A stretch of 64,000 bases of DNA, taken from the NCBI GenBank assembly GCA_017649645.1, contig JAGCGK010000143.1:1-64000 (forward strand), given 5' to 3'. The position numbers and the translations under genes were made by a program. The notes under the pieces were generated by a model that was given only the letters and a program-made list of their open reading frames with translations, did no database searches and was not told the origin of the DNA. Each line of letters opens with the position of its first letter. The first letter of the stretch is position 1. The stretch comes from Clostridiales bacterium. GTDB lineage: Bacteria > Bacillota > Clostridia > Saccharofermentanales > Saccharofermentanaceae. Shown one piece after another: positions 46,631 to 55,663 of the stretch.

Positions 46631-47391
46631 TGTCCTTGCGTATTTTAATGAACGGTTGTTGCGGCTATATGGGACGCTGCATTGCCGCTATGTGTAAAAA
46701 TAATCCTGAGATCGACTTAGTTTGCGGTGTAGATATCTCTGATAATACTGAAGGTCTTGATTTTCCTGTATTCAGTGAAGCTTCTGCCGTAGACGTTGAT
46801 TTTGATGTTATCGTAGATTTCTCTCATTTTTCCTGTATACCTAAGATCGTTGAGTTTGCGGTATCAAGGAAAAAACCTATCGTTTGTTGTACAACAGGTC
46901 TTACAGAAGAACATCTCAAGCTTCTTGATGATGCTTCTAAGGAGATCCCTGTGTTCAAGTCCGCTAATATGAGCCTTGGTATCAACGTTATGATCGCTCT
47001 TTGTCGTAAGATGACAAACCTTTTGTATCCTGACTATGATATTGAGATCGTTGAAGCACATCATAACAGGAAACTCGATGCTCCGTCAGGAACAGCTCTC
47101 ATGATTGCTGATGCTATCAAGGATGAGATCGATAATGAAGTTAATTACGTATATGACAGACAGTCTGTCAGAAGGAAGCGTGAGAAGACCGATATCGGTA
47201 TCAGTTCCATCAGAGGCGGTAATATCGTTGGTGAGCACGAAGTTATGTACATCGGCGGTGAGGAGATACTAAAGATTTCTCACTCAGCCCAGACGAGAGA
47301 TGTTTTCGCCAGAGGTGCTTTGGCAGCAGCTCGCTATGTTTTCGATAAAGAACCCGGATATTATGATATGTCCGACATGATTCAATTATAA
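46630..47391 (+). CDS. dapB: 4-hydroxy-tetrahydrodipicolinate reductase
   Basis: Next step of the lysine/DAP pathway, NAD(P)H-dependent. 253 residues: N-terminal NGCCGYMGRCIA dinucleotide site, CCTTGLTEEH, and the substrate-binding EAHHNRKLDAPSGTAL. Coupled to dapA by stop/start overlap. Confidence 0.96.
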   Translation: MSLRILMNGCCGYMGRCIAAMCKNNPEIDLVCGVDISDNTEGLDFPVFSEASAVDVDFDVIVDFSHFSCIPKIVEFAVSRKKPIVCCTTGLTEEHLKLLDDASKEIPVFKSANMSLGINVMIALCRKMTNLLYPDYDIEIVEAHHNRKLDAPSGTALMIADAIKDEIDNEVNYVYDRQSVRRKREKTDIGISSIRGGNIVGEHEVMYIGGEEILKISHSAQTRDVFARGALAAARYVFDKEPGYYDMSDMIQL

Positions 47392-47407
47392 TTGGAGGTT
47401 TTATATA

Positions 47408-47818
47408 ATGAATTTCTTACCTTTATTCCTGCAGGCTGCTGATTCTACGGCAGAAGCTGCCGCAAGCCAGACAACACAGCTCATCATGACAGGTGTAATG
47501 GTAGTAGGTCTTCTTGCTATCATGTACTTTGCAGTTATCCGTCCTCAGAAAAAGAGGGAGAAGCAGTTGAAAGAGCAGATGGAGAAGCTTCGTGTAGGCG
47601 ATCCTGTAGTAACTATCGGCGGTATCGTCGGACGTGTTGCAAATATCAAGGATGATGAGATCACTATCTCCACATCTCTTGCAAATACTCTTATCACATT
47701 CCAGAAGTCCGCTATCAGCACTGTTGTTAAGCCGGAGGAACCAAAGGCAGAGAAATCAGCTGTTGATAAGGCTAAGTCCAAGAAAAAGTTCAAGATCAAG
47801 GGCGAGGACGAAGAGTAA
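47408..47818 (+). CDS. yajC: YajC, accessory subunit of the Sec translocase
   Basis: Single-pass membrane protein that associates with SecDF. 136 residues: membrane helix about 27-45, then VIRPQKKREKQLKEQM and the conserved domain LRVGDPVVTIGGIVGRV, with a Lys-rich tail. GGAGG precedes ATG 47408, 16 bp after dapB. It is usually near secDF or tgt, so its place after dapB is a small rearrangement. Confidence 0.92.
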   Translation: MNFLPLFLQAADSTAEAAASQTTQLIMTGVMVVGLLAIMYFAVIRPQKKREKQLKEQMEKLRVGDPVVTIGGIVGRVANIKDDEITISTSLANTLITFQKSAISTVVKPEEPKAEKSAVDKAKSKKKFKIKGEDEE

Positions 47819-47843
47819 TCTCCTGATACAATTCAAGATACCG

Positions 47844-47880
47844 AAACTGTCTCATCTTTTCAGAAGAGACAGTTTTTTTC
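47844..47880 (+). terminator. Terminator after yajC
   Basis: AAACTGTCTC (from 47844) pairs with GAGACAGTTT, followed by seven T. Confidence 0.9.
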
Positions 47881-47932
47881 TTTAAGAAAACACACATTTG
47901 TTTTATACTATAAGAAAAAGTAAGGACATATT

Positions 47933-49840
47933 ATGGCGCGCATTCCGGATAACGTAATTCAAGATATATTGGACAAGGCTGATATTGAGTCTGTTGTCGG
48001 TAAGTATGTAGCATTTACTAAAAGAACGGGTGCAAATAAGTTTGGCCTTTGTCCTTTTCATTCGGAAAAAACACCGTCATTCTCTGTTAGTTTGAATAAA
48101 GGAATATATCACTGTTTCGGATGCGGTAAGACCGGTAACAGTATCGGTTTTATCATGGAGATCGAGCGTCTGTCTTTTATTGATGCAGTTAAATTCCTTG
48201 GTAAAGAATATGGTGTTGAGATACCTGAGACCGGTACTAATGAGGGCAACAACAGGCAGGAAAGAGACAGAGTCTATTCTCTTTTAACTGAAGCAGCAAG
48301 GTTCTATTATCTGACTTTTACGGGACCAGAGGGTGTAGAGGCTCGTAAATATGCTCAAAAGCGCAATCTGAGTACTGCTACGCTCAGGAATTTCGGTATC
48401 GGCTATTCTCCTGATAAATGGGATGCCTTGTATAAGCATTTAAGCTCCAAGGGCTACACTGATGAAGAGATGGGTAATTCAGGACTCTTTACTGTAAGTA
48501 AGAAGAACGGAAAGCTTTTGGATCTTTTCAGAAACAGGCTTATGTTTCCGATATTTGATGCCTTTGGAAAGATAGTTGCTTTTGGCGGCAGATCCATGGG
48601 AGATGATATGCCTAAGTATATCAATTCGCCTGATTCTCTCGTTTATAAGAAACAGGAACATCTCTATGCATTTAATTTTGCGAAAAAGAGCAGAGAGAAG
48701 CAGCTTATTATCGTCGAGGGCTATATGGATGCCATCGCTATGCATCAGGCGGGAATCACTAATTCTGTCGCTGCTCTTGGAACCGCTTTTACTGATTCTC
48801 AGTTAAAGCTTGCATCTAAGTACGCTGAAGAAGTAGTATTTTTCTTCGATGCCGATAAGGCAGGACAGGCGGCGGCTTTAAGGGCTATAAAGATGCTTCT
48901 GACATATCTTAAAAAGCACTCAGGCATTAAGATCAGGATAAAGATCGCATGTGTACCTGAAGGTAAGGATCCTGATGAGTTCATAAAAGCCAATGGTCCT
49001 GATGAGTTCAGGAAAGTTGTCAAAGCAGCTAAAGACGTTGATACATACTTGTTTGACAGAGCATATAACGACAGCTTCTATGATGATGAGTTGGATGTAC
49101 CGAAGTATGAGGATTATATAATCGAGTATGGCTCTTGGATCGGTGACGATGTTAAGCAGTATAGATTTGCAACCAACGCCGCTTTATACATAAAAGCACC
49201 TGCAGAGATACTTGTTAACCGCATGAATGAGGTTGCAGACAAAGAAGGTAAGACAGAGGAGTCGATGTCCTTAAGGTCAATTGAGAGAGATCATAACGAG
49301 GAGATCGAGAGACGTAAGATCGCATCTTCAGAAAATAAACCAAAGAACGGAATTGCTGAAGACTTTGTAACTGAGCTCGAGATGGAAGTGTTCTGCTACG
49401 CTATCCTTCTTAAGGGTAATCTTACAGATCCTCAGTATATAAGCACACCTGACATAATAAGGCCGGGAGATTTCTACGGTGAGAACATGAAGAAGATCGT
49501 CGAGTTCTTCCTGACTCATTTCGTTAAAGGCGTCGGACTTCGTGAAGATGTATTGGTCGGTGAGTTAAGTAATTATATTCTCAACAACGAGCAGGCTGAG
49601 ATAGTTTATATCAAGTATGCAGAGAAGATGCCTTTGAACATGGGCGTTTCAAGGCTCAGAGGCGAATATCTCATAAGGCTTTATAAACTTAGGAGAGAAA
49701 TGCTGCTTCAGAAGAAAACATATATCCTGAAGATGCTTGATAAAACAAGTGATCCTGCCGTTCGAGATAAGTATTATGAAGATCTTAAGAAGATCGAGTT
49801 GGGTCTGGAGTTCATAAAAAAGCAGGAGGAGAACCTGTGA
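47933..49840 (+). CDS. dnaG: DNA primase
   Basis: Makes RNA primers for replication. 635 residues: CHC2 zinc finger (Cys40, His43, Cys61, Cys64 in LCPFHSEKTPSF and YHCFGCGKTG), TOPRIM core with IIVEGYMDAIAMHQAG and FFFDADKAGQAAA, and a C-terminal helical region for helicase contact. It overlaps trmK by 4 bp. In most Firmicutes rpoD (sigA) stands between these two genes; here it is absent. Confidence 0.96.
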   Translation: MARIPDNVIQDILDKADIESVVGKYVAFTKRTGANKFGLCPFHSEKTPSFSVSLNKGIYHCFGCGKTGNSIGFIMEIERLSFIDAVKFLGKEYGVEIPETGTNEGNNRQERDRVYSLLTEAARFYYLTFTGPEGVEARKYAQKRNLSTATLRNFGIGYSPDKWDALYKHLSSKGYTDEEMGNSGLFTVSKKNGKLLDLFRNRLMFPIFDAFGKIVAFGGRSMGDDMPKYINSPDSLVYKKQEHLYAFNFAKKSREKQLIIVEGYMDAIAMHQAGITNSVAALGTAFTDSQLKLASKYAEEVVFFFDADKAGQAAALRAIKMLLTYLKKHSGIKIRIKIACVPEGKDPDEFIKANGPDEFRKVVKAAKDVDTYLFDRAYNDSFYDDELDVPKYEDYIIEYGSWIGDDVKQYRFATNAALYIKAPAEILVNRMNEVADKEGKTEESMSLRSIERDHNEEIERRKIASSENKPKNGIAEDFVTELEMEVFCYAILLKGNLTDPQYISTPDIIRPGDFYGENMKKIVEFFLTHFVKGVGLREDVLVGELSNYILNNEQAEIVYIKYAEKMPLNMGVSRLRGEYLIRLYKLRREMLLQKKTYILKMLDKTSDPAVRDKYYEDLKKIELGLEFIKKQEENL

Positions 49841-50511
49841 CGGATTTTCTATCAGACAGACTCAATATGGTCTACAAGTCCATAGATAAGGACAGATCCC
49901 GTAAGGGCAGAGTGATCGATGTCGGATCTGATCACGGCTTACTTGCCCTTACTTGTCTTACTGACGGCATTACTGATTTCTGCATTTGTACTGATATTCA
50001 TAAAATGCCTGCGCTAAGGACCGAGAAATGTCTTGAGGATCATTGTCTTACGGGTAAGTTTCAGGTCTTTTGTACTGACGGACTTAAGGGGATCGACCTT
50101 AAGCCTGATGATACCGTTGTCATGACAGGGCTTGGCGGTAATACCATCATGAGTGTCATGACTGAAGTAATGGAAAGGACCGATCATGAGATCCTCGAGC
50201 AGATCGATTTCGTGCTTCAGCCTCAGAAGACCTCTGATGAGCTTAGAGTATTTCTCGGTAAGAACGGATTTGACATCATAAGTGAAGATGCCGTGATAGA
50301 CAGGGAACTTTTCTATCATATGATGGTGGCTCGTTTTACCGGTTATAGTTACGATCTGACACCGCTTGAGAAGTATTATGGTCCTTGCCTTATTAAGTCG
50401 GACAGTGAGATCATTAAGAAATTCCATTCCCATCTGGATGAGATATATAAAATCAGAAGCCGTGGTAATCCGGAGCTTCGTAAACTTATGGAGGATAGAC
50501 ATGTCTTATAA
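49837..50511 (+). CDS. trmK: tRNA adenine-22 N1-methyltransferase TrmK
   Basis: Methylates A22 in the D-loop of tRNAs using SAM. 224 residues: SAM site VIDVGSDHGLLALTCL near the N-terminus, VVMTGLGGNTIMSVM, and LQPQKTSDELRVFL. GTG 49837 overlaps the dnaG stop, after AGGAGG. The end overlaps nif3 by 11 bp. Confidence 0.93.
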   Translation: MTDFLSDRLNMVYKSIDKDRSRKGRVIDVGSDHGLLALTCLTDGITDFCICTDIHKMPALRTEKCLEDHCLTGKFQVFCTDGLKGIDLKPDDTVVMTGLGGNTIMSVMTEVMERTDHEILEQIDFVLQPQKTSDELRVFLGKNGFDIISEDAVIDRELFYHMMVARFTGYSYDLTPLEKYYGPCLIKSDSEIIKKFHSHLDEIYKIRSRGNPELRKLMEDRHVL

Positions 50512-51262
50512 AATCAATGATGTTATCAATGTGCTTGAGGACCTTTTTCCTCTCGAAAACGCTATGGACTATGATAATCCCGGACTTCTTACGGGTAACA
50601 GGGAAGATTCCCTTAAAAAGATCCTTCTTACATTGGACTGTACGATGGATTCCGTAAAGATGGCCATAGAAAACGGCTGTAATCTCATAATAGCTCATCA
50701 TCCGATAATCTTCGGCGGTATCTTAAGTGTCAGTTATGACGATCCGTGCGGAAAGATATTGTCAGAACTTATCAAGAACGATATCGCGCTTTATGCCTGT
50801 CATACTCAGCTCGATTGTACGGAAGAATTCGGAAATATCGCGATAGCAGAGGCTTTAGGTATCAAAGCACAAAAGCTCGATACAGCCTCGATCGGTGTTA
50901 TCGTAGAGACTGATTCATATGTTGAGCAGTTTTCCGATATAGTTAAAAATGCGTTGAACAGCAGCGGCATCATTTCGCTAAGCGATCCTGTTAAGCCTGT
51001 ACATAAGGTCTTTATCCAGGGCGGAGCCTTTGACGAAGAAAACATTGGAGCTATCGTTGAAGCAGGAGTAGATACCGTATTAACGGGTGAGATGAAGCAT
51101 CATCATATGGTACTTCTTAACGAATTCGGTATAGCTACTCTCCTTTGCGGTCATAATGCATCTGAGAGGATATATCTTCCAAGGTTAAAAAATGTGCTCG
51201 AGGGAAAGATTGGCGATGTCATGATTTTTGTTGATTCTGGCAAAGAGAGGACATTGCAATAA
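50501..51262 (+). CDS. NIF3-family metal-binding protein (YqfO)
   Basis: Dinuclear-metal protein; suggested GTP cyclohydrolase-like or regulatory role, not settled. 253 residues, the short form without the central PII-like insert of Bacillus YqfO. Metal ligands: LIIAHHPIIFGG, CHTQLDCTEEFG, GEMKHHHMVLL and HNASERIYL. ATG 50501 follows GGAGG and overlaps trmK by 11 bp. Confidence 0.9.
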   Translation: MSYKINDVINVLEDLFPLENAMDYDNPGLLTGNREDSLKKILLTLDCTMDSVKMAIENGCNLIIAHHPIIFGGILSVSYDDPCGKILSELIKNDIALYACHTQLDCTEEFGNIAIAEALGIKAQKLDTASIGVIVETDSYVEQFSDIVKNALNSSGIISLSDPVKPVHKVFIQGGAFDEENIGAIVEAGVDTVLTGEMKHHHMVLLNEFGIATLLCGHNASERIYLPRLKNVLEGKIGDVMIFVDSGKERTLQ

Positions 51263-51283
51263 GCGCTTATTTATTATTATAAT
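51254..51283 (+). promoter_or_regulatory. Promoter for RNase P RNA
   Basis: TTGCAA (51254-51259), 18 bp, TATAAT (51278-51283). The predicted start near 51290 coincides with the first base of the P1 helix. Confidence 0.65.
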
Positions 51284-51290
51284 AGTTGTG

Positions 51291-51648
51291 TTTTCAAAGG
51301 TAGGCTCAGACAATCGCGGTCACCGATATGCGAAAGCAGGTGAGTGAGGAAAGTCCGGGCTCCACAGGACAAGGGTGCCGGGTAACGCCCGGTGAAGGTA
51401 ACTTTAAGGAAAGTGCAACAGAAAAGAAAACCGCCGATTTTTCGGTAAGGATGAAAAGGCGAGGTAAGAGCTCACCGGCGGTGTGGAGACACATCGGCCT
51501 TGTAAACCCCACCCGGAGCAACGTCGTGGAAAGGCATCAACTGTTGTCCGCAGGCCTTGAGGAGACGGCTTAAGCTTGTCGGTAACGGCAGGATTAGATA
51601 GATGGTTGTCATCAAACAGAACCCGGCTTACGGGCTTGGCTTTGAAAA
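51291..51648 (+). ncRNA. rnpB: RNase P RNA (rnpB), probably type A
   Basis: Catalytic RNA that trims tRNA 5' ends. Diagnostic pieces: GAGGAAAGTCCGGGCTCC, GAAGGTAAC, GGTAAGAGCTCACCGG, GCAACGTCGTGG and the 3' GATAGATGG...ACAGAACCCGGCTTAC. The P1 helix is TTTTCAAAG (51291-51299) with CTTTGAAAA (51640-51648). No terminator follows; purM's Shine-Dalgarno site begins about 12 bases later. Confidence 0.95.
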
Positions 51649-51671
51649 TTCTATATTTACGGAGGTCACAA

Positions 51672-52847
51672 ATGTCAGCAGAATCTTATTTGAGCAGAGG
51701 TGTTTCACCAACTAAGGATGATGTAAAGAAGGCAGTAGCCAATCAGAGTAAAGGTGTAGCACCGGGCGCATTTTGTAAACTCATCGAAGATATCGCAGGT
51801 GATGATGATTACTGCGTAGCTATTCACGCTGACGGTGCAGGAACAAAGTCTTCTGTTGCTTATCTCATGTACAAGGAGACAGGCAACTACGATTGGTTCA
51901 AGGGACTTGCACAGGACTCTCTTGTTATGAATACAGATGATCTCGCATGCGTAGGTTGCTGTGAGAATCTTGTTTTATCAAATACTATCGGTCGTAATGC
52001 TCACCTTGTTGACGGTAAGGCTATCGCCAAGGTCATCGAAGGTTATAACGAGATGGTAGAAAAGCTCAACAGCTACGGCGTCGGTATCAAGATGTGCGGC
52101 GGTGAGACGGCTGATGTCGGAGATCTCGTTCGTACGATGATCGTTGACTCTACTATCGTTGCTCGTATCAAGAGAAGCGATGTCATTAACGCAGCTAACA
52201 TTAAGCCGGGTCACGTTATCGTTGGTCTTGCTTCATTCGGTCAGGCTACATATGAGGATTCTTATAACTCCGGTATGTCTTCCAACGGACTTACAGCTGC
52301 TCGTCATATGCTCCTTTGCAATTACTATGCACAGAACTTTAAGGAGTCTTACTCAGATACGATCCCTGAAGATAAGGCTTATTGCGGTAAGTACCGTCTT
52401 CTTGATAAGCTCCCTGGCACAGATGTAACAGTAGGTGAGGCCATCCTTGCTCCTACACGTACATTCCTTCCTGTTATCGTTCCTGTTCTCGAGAAATACA
52501 GAGATTCCATCTCAGGTATCATTCACTGTACAGGCGGCGGACAGGCTAAGTGCCGTGACTTCGGTAAGAACATCAAGATCGTTAAGGATAACCTCTTTGA
52601 TTTCCCGCCGCTTTTCCAGGCTATCTATGAGTCAGGTGAGATCCCTATGAAGGAAATGTTCCAGGTATTCAACTGCGGTCACAGAATCGAATTCTACTGC
52701 GATGAGAGCGTTGCACAGGGCATTATCGATATCGCTAAGTCCTTCAACATTGATGCTCAGATCGTGGGCCATGTAGAAGCTCTTGAGCAGCCGGGTGAGA
52801 ATGTTGTTGTAATCAGGAAGAATGGTGAAGAGTTTATCTACAACTGA
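51672..52847 (+). CDS. purM: Phosphoribosylformylglycinamidine cyclo-ligase (PurM), long Bacteroidota-like form
   Basis: Closes the imidazole ring to give AIR, fifth step of purine synthesis. 391 residues, against about 345 for the usual Firmicute PurM. The pattern (SRGVSPTKDDVKKAV, HADGAGTKSS, MCGGETADVGDLVRTMIV, GLASFGQATYE, GMSSNGLTAARH, HCTGGGQAKCRD) closely recalls the PurM type of Bacteroidota. GGAGG precedes ATG 51672; in-frame codons back to 51576 lie in rnpB. It stands apart from the other purine genes, directly behind rnpB. Confidence 0.9.
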   Translation: MSAESYLSRGVSPTKDDVKKAVANQSKGVAPGAFCKLIEDIAGDDDYCVAIHADGAGTKSSVAYLMYKETGNYDWFKGLAQDSLVMNTDDLACVGCCENLVLSNTIGRNAHLVDGKAIAKVIEGYNEMVEKLNSYGVGIKMCGGETADVGDLVRTMIVDSTIVARIKRSDVINAANIKPGHVIVGLASFGQATYEDSYNSGMSSNGLTAARHMLLCNYYAQNFKESYSDTIPEDKAYCGKYRLLDKLPGTDVTVGEAILAPTRTFLPVIVPVLEKYRDSISGIIHCTGGGQAKCRDFGKNIKIVKDNLFDFPPLFQAIYESGEIPMKEMFQVFNCGHRIEFYCDESVAQGIIDIAKSFNIDAQIVGHVEALEQPGENVVVIRKNGEEFIYN

Positions 52848-52870
52848 TAAATGATAATGTAAGTAGAATA

Positions 52871-52901
52871 AAGAAGCTGACTTAGTTCAGCTTCTTTTTT
52901 T
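52871..52901 (+). terminator. Terminator after purM
   Basis: AAGAAGCTGA (52871-52880), loop CTTAGT, TCAGCTTCTT, then T-run. Confidence 0.92.
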
Positions 52902-52918
52902 CGCTTCGAAAAAGGGAA

Positions 52919-52949
52919 AGAAAAAAGGAGTGATCATTGATCACTCCTT
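52919..52949 (-). terminator. Terminator after tRNA-Lys
   Basis: Reverse strand: AAGGAGTGATCA pairs with TGATCACTCCTT around a 3-4 nt loop, followed by at least six T. Confidence 0.9.
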
Positions 52950-52951
52950 GG

Positions 52952-53027
52952 TGGTGCACCTTCAGGGACTCGAACCCGGGGCCCACTGATTAAGAGTCAG
53001 TTGCTCTACCATCTGAGCTAAAGGTGC
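52952..53027 (-). tRNA. tRNA-Lys (CTT)
   Basis: Reverse strand: acceptor GCACCTT pairs with AAGGTGC, discriminator A and encoded CCA (52954-52952). Anticodon stem ACTGA/TCAGT encloses CTCTTAA, anticodon CTT. The T arm carries GTTCGAGTC. All arms pair. Confidence 0.96.
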
Positions 53028-53050
53028 GTTTTGTTTTGTCAACGTTGATA

Positions 53051-53079
53051 ATTATATGTTTAGTGTCCTTGGTTGTCAA
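53051..53079 (-). promoter_or_regulatory. Consensus promoter for tRNA-Lys
   Basis: Reverse strand: TTGACA (53079-53074), 17 bp, TATAAT (53056-53051): a perfect sigma-A consensus. It overlaps the stop of the upstream oxidoreductase, so the tRNA is expressed independently. Confidence 0.85.
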
Positions 53080-54191
53080 CCATTATTTTCATTTTTTTCG
53101 AAAAAACCTATCATATCTTCAGAACAGAATTCAGAATCGAGCGGAAGTGCCACTGAATGCCCCTCTTTCGCGGATTTATAAATGCCCAGAAGATTATCTA
53201 CAGAAGAGTATCCGGCATATGCATCAGCGATCGGCTGAGTGTTGTTATCGATGGAATTAACAAGATCCATGTATATTCCCGTATGAGGATTAAGAGCATA
53301 AGAGAATGATTTGAATCCGCCCTTGGACAATTGCTTTCTGATGTACTTGAAGTTAAGGCTCCTTCCTTTGCCGTTTCTGATATTGAGGGAAGGCTTACCT
53401 TTCTTAAGACCAAGAGAAACGGATCCGTTCTCACAGAATATGGAGAACATGGCTTCTTTATCATTAGGAAGGGTAGCTGTTGTACCCTCAAGCATAGCGA
53501 GAGCTCCTGACTCGAGTTCCATTACTGCCATACCGACATCTTCGGCTTCAATATTTCGAAGTCTTCTGGCAAGCTTAGCTGTAACGGAAACAGCTTTGGA
53601 ATCCATAAGCCACAAAAGAAGATCGATGGCATGTATGGACTGGTTCATAAGAGCGCCGCCGTCGCTTTTCCATGTGCCTCTCCAGGCAGCGGAATCATAG
53701 TAATCCTGACCGTGACCCCAACGTACGCAGATAGTGCCGTGAGTGATCTTTCCGAATTCACCGTTTTTAAGATCTTCTCTTAAGATGCCGACGATAGGGA
53801 AATAACGGTAGATATGTCCCATGGCGATCTTTTTATCGACCTTCTGTGCCAGTTCGAAGAGTTCCTTGCTCTGTGTGTTGGACATTGTCATTGGCTTTTC
53901 GAGAAGGATATGGATGCCTTTGTTAAGGCAGAAAGTTGCGATCTTATAATGAAGTCCGGAAGGAACGGTTATGGCACAGATATCTACCTTTTCGGTATTG
54001 AGCATCTCTTCATAGTCAGAGTAGATCTTTACGCCTGTGAAACCGCGTTCAGCCAGAAGCTGCTTGGCGTGATCCATGTCAAGATCTGAGACACTTACGA
54101 GTTCCAGTCTGTCCTTTAACTTGGAGTATGCCTTAAGGTGTTTTTCTGCTACTCGGCCGCAACCGATGATGGCAACCTTATATCTGTTCAT
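53076..54191 (-). CDS. Gfo/Idh/MocA family oxidoreductase
   Basis: NAD(P)-dependent sugar or inositol oxidoreductase, substrate unknown. 371 residues: N-terminal Rossmann IIGCGRVAEKHLKAY, the EKP motif in ILLEKPMTMS, and a C-terminal substrate domain with GGALMNQSIHAIDLLLWLM (the catalytic Asp/His region). Start at 54191 follows GGAGG on the reverse strand; the in-frame Met at 54215 lies before that site. No sugar operon is adjacent, so its substrate cannot be guessed from context. Confidence 0.9.
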   Translation of the reverse strand: MNRYKVAIIGCGRVAEKHLKAYSKLKDRLELVSVSDLDMDHAKQLLAERGFTGVKIYSDYEEMLNTEKVDICAITVPSGLHYKIATFCLNKGIHILLEKPMTMSNTQSKELFELAQKVDKKIAMGHIYRYFPIVGILREDLKNGEFGKITHGTICVRWGHGQDYYDSAAWRGTWKSDGGALMNQSIHAIDLLLWLMDSKAVSVTAKLARRLRNIEAEDVGMAVMELESGALAMLEGTTATLPNDKEAMFSIFCENGSVSLGLKKGKPSLNIRNGKGRSLNFKYIRKQLSKGGFKSFSYALNPHTGIYMDLVNSIDNNTQPIADAYAGYSSVDNLLGIYKSAKEGHSVALPLDSEFCSEDMIGFFEKNENNG

Positions 54192-54282
54192 AAAAAATCC
54201 TCCGAGGGGCTTCAAATATGATTAGTTTATCATTTTGTTTGATAAAATACATATATACTTTTCGAAAAGGAGATCCAACCAT

Positions 54283-55611
54283 ATGAATATGCGTGACATC
54301 ATTGCCAAGAAGAGATACAGCGAAGAATTAACAGGCGATGAGATAGCCTTCTTTGTTAAAGGCGTTACAAACGGCGAGATCCCTGATTATCAGACATCAG
54401 CTCTTCTTATGGCCATTGTACTTAACGGCATGACCGATAAAGAGATGACGACTCTTACAACAGAAATGGCAAATTCAGGTAAGATCAATGACCTTTCATA
54501 CTTAGGATGTAAGGCCGTAGATAAGCATAGTACAGGCGGTGTAGGCGATAAATGCACACCTTTGATCCTTCCTTTGGTTGCTTCTTTCGGAATAAAGACT
54601 GTTAAGCTTTCGGGAAGAGGTTTAGGTTTTACGGGCGGAACTGTAGATAAATTCGAATCGATCGAAGGATTTAATGTTAATGTTGATGCTGCTGATTTTC
54701 CAAAACTTATCGAGAGCAACGGAATGGTTATCTCCGGTCAGACTCCTGATCTGGCACCTGCAGATAAGATCCTTTATAGCTTAAGAGATGTTACATCTAC
54801 GGTTGATTCCATTCCTCTTATTGCATCCAGTATCATGAGCAAGAAGATTGCTGGCGGAGCAAATGCCATCGTTCTTGATGTTACCTGTGGTGAAGGTGCG
54901 TTTATGAAGGATATAGATCAGGCAAGAGAGCTTTCCAAAGCCATGATCTCCATCGGTAAACTCGCAGGAAGAGAAGTCGTATGCGTCATAACATCCATGG
55001 ATGAACCTCTAGGAAGAAATATTGGTAATGTCCTTGAGATGATGGAAGTCTTTGAAGTATTACAAGGTAACGGAGAGCCTGACCTTGTTGAGGCAGTTAC
55101 AACTCTTGCAGCACACATGGTCAAGCTTTCTGATGCCAAGGAGAAAGATCTGAGCATTGAAGAGATCAAGGATATCTGTAAGACAAGACTTGGTGACGGA
55201 ACAGCTATGGAATACTACGATAAGCTTATAATCGGTCAGGGCGGTCTTATCCATTCGACAGGTTCACCGATATATAGAGACTATCCGGCCGAAGTAATGC
55301 GTCTTACAGCTCCTTGTGACGGCTATATAACCAAGGTTAAAGCAGATATGATCGGTAATGCATCCGTTGAACTCGGAGCAGGAAGACTTCAAAAGACAGA
55401 TGAGCTTGATTACGGTGCAGGGATCTGTATCTATAAGAAGATCGGCGATAAGGTCAAAAAGGGCGATGCGATCTGTACTCTTTATAAGGGTAAAGAAGCT
55501 GTTATTGATGAAGACAGGCTTGAGAAAGCCGCTGAACTGGCATTTGATGCTTTTGAGTATTCAGATGAGAAACCTGATGAAGTCAAAGTGGTTTTGGATG
55601 TTTGTTGCTAA
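54283..55611 (+). CDS. pdp: Pyrimidine-nucleoside phosphorylase
   Basis: Splits uridine, deoxyuridine and thymidine with phosphate. 442 residues: KHSTGGVGDKCTPLILPLVA, SGRGLGFTGGTVDKFESIEG (the family normally has GHTGGT) and the C-terminal barrel-sandwich domain with GAGRLQKTDELDYGAGI. AAGGAG precedes ATG 54283, with the palindrome TTTTCGAAAA directly upstream (54259-54268). Thymidine phosphorylase is a close alternative name. Confidence 0.92.
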   Translation: MNMRDIIAKKRYSEELTGDEIAFFVKGVTNGEIPDYQTSALLMAIVLNGMTDKEMTTLTTEMANSGKINDLSYLGCKAVDKHSTGGVGDKCTPLILPLVASFGIKTVKLSGRGLGFTGGTVDKFESIEGFNVNVDAADFPKLIESNGMVISGQTPDLAPADKILYSLRDVTSTVDSIPLIASSIMSKKIAGGANAIVLDVTCGEGAFMKDIDQARELSKAMISIGKLAGREVVCVITSMDEPLGRNIGNVLEMMEVFEVLQGNGEPDLVEAVTTLAAHMVKLSDAKEKDLSIEEIKDICKTRLGDGTAMEYYDKLIIGQGGLIHSTGSPIYRDYPAEVMRLTAPCDGYITKVKADMIGNASVELGAGRLQKTDELDYGAGICIYKKIGDKVKKGDAICTLYKGKEAVIDEDRLEKAAELAFDAFEYSDEKPDEVKVVLDVCC

Positions 55612-55633
55612 AAAAGGATAAGATGTGTATAAT
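55605..55633 (+). promoter_or_regulatory. Promoter for ruvCAB-queH
   Basis: TTGCTA (55605-55610), 17 bp, TATAAT (55628-55633). The -35 lies in the last codons of the phosphorylase gene. I see no LexA-type operator beside it. Confidence 0.6.
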
Positions 55634-55663
55634 TCAAAAGAACAAATGTTTGAAGAGGTTTGA

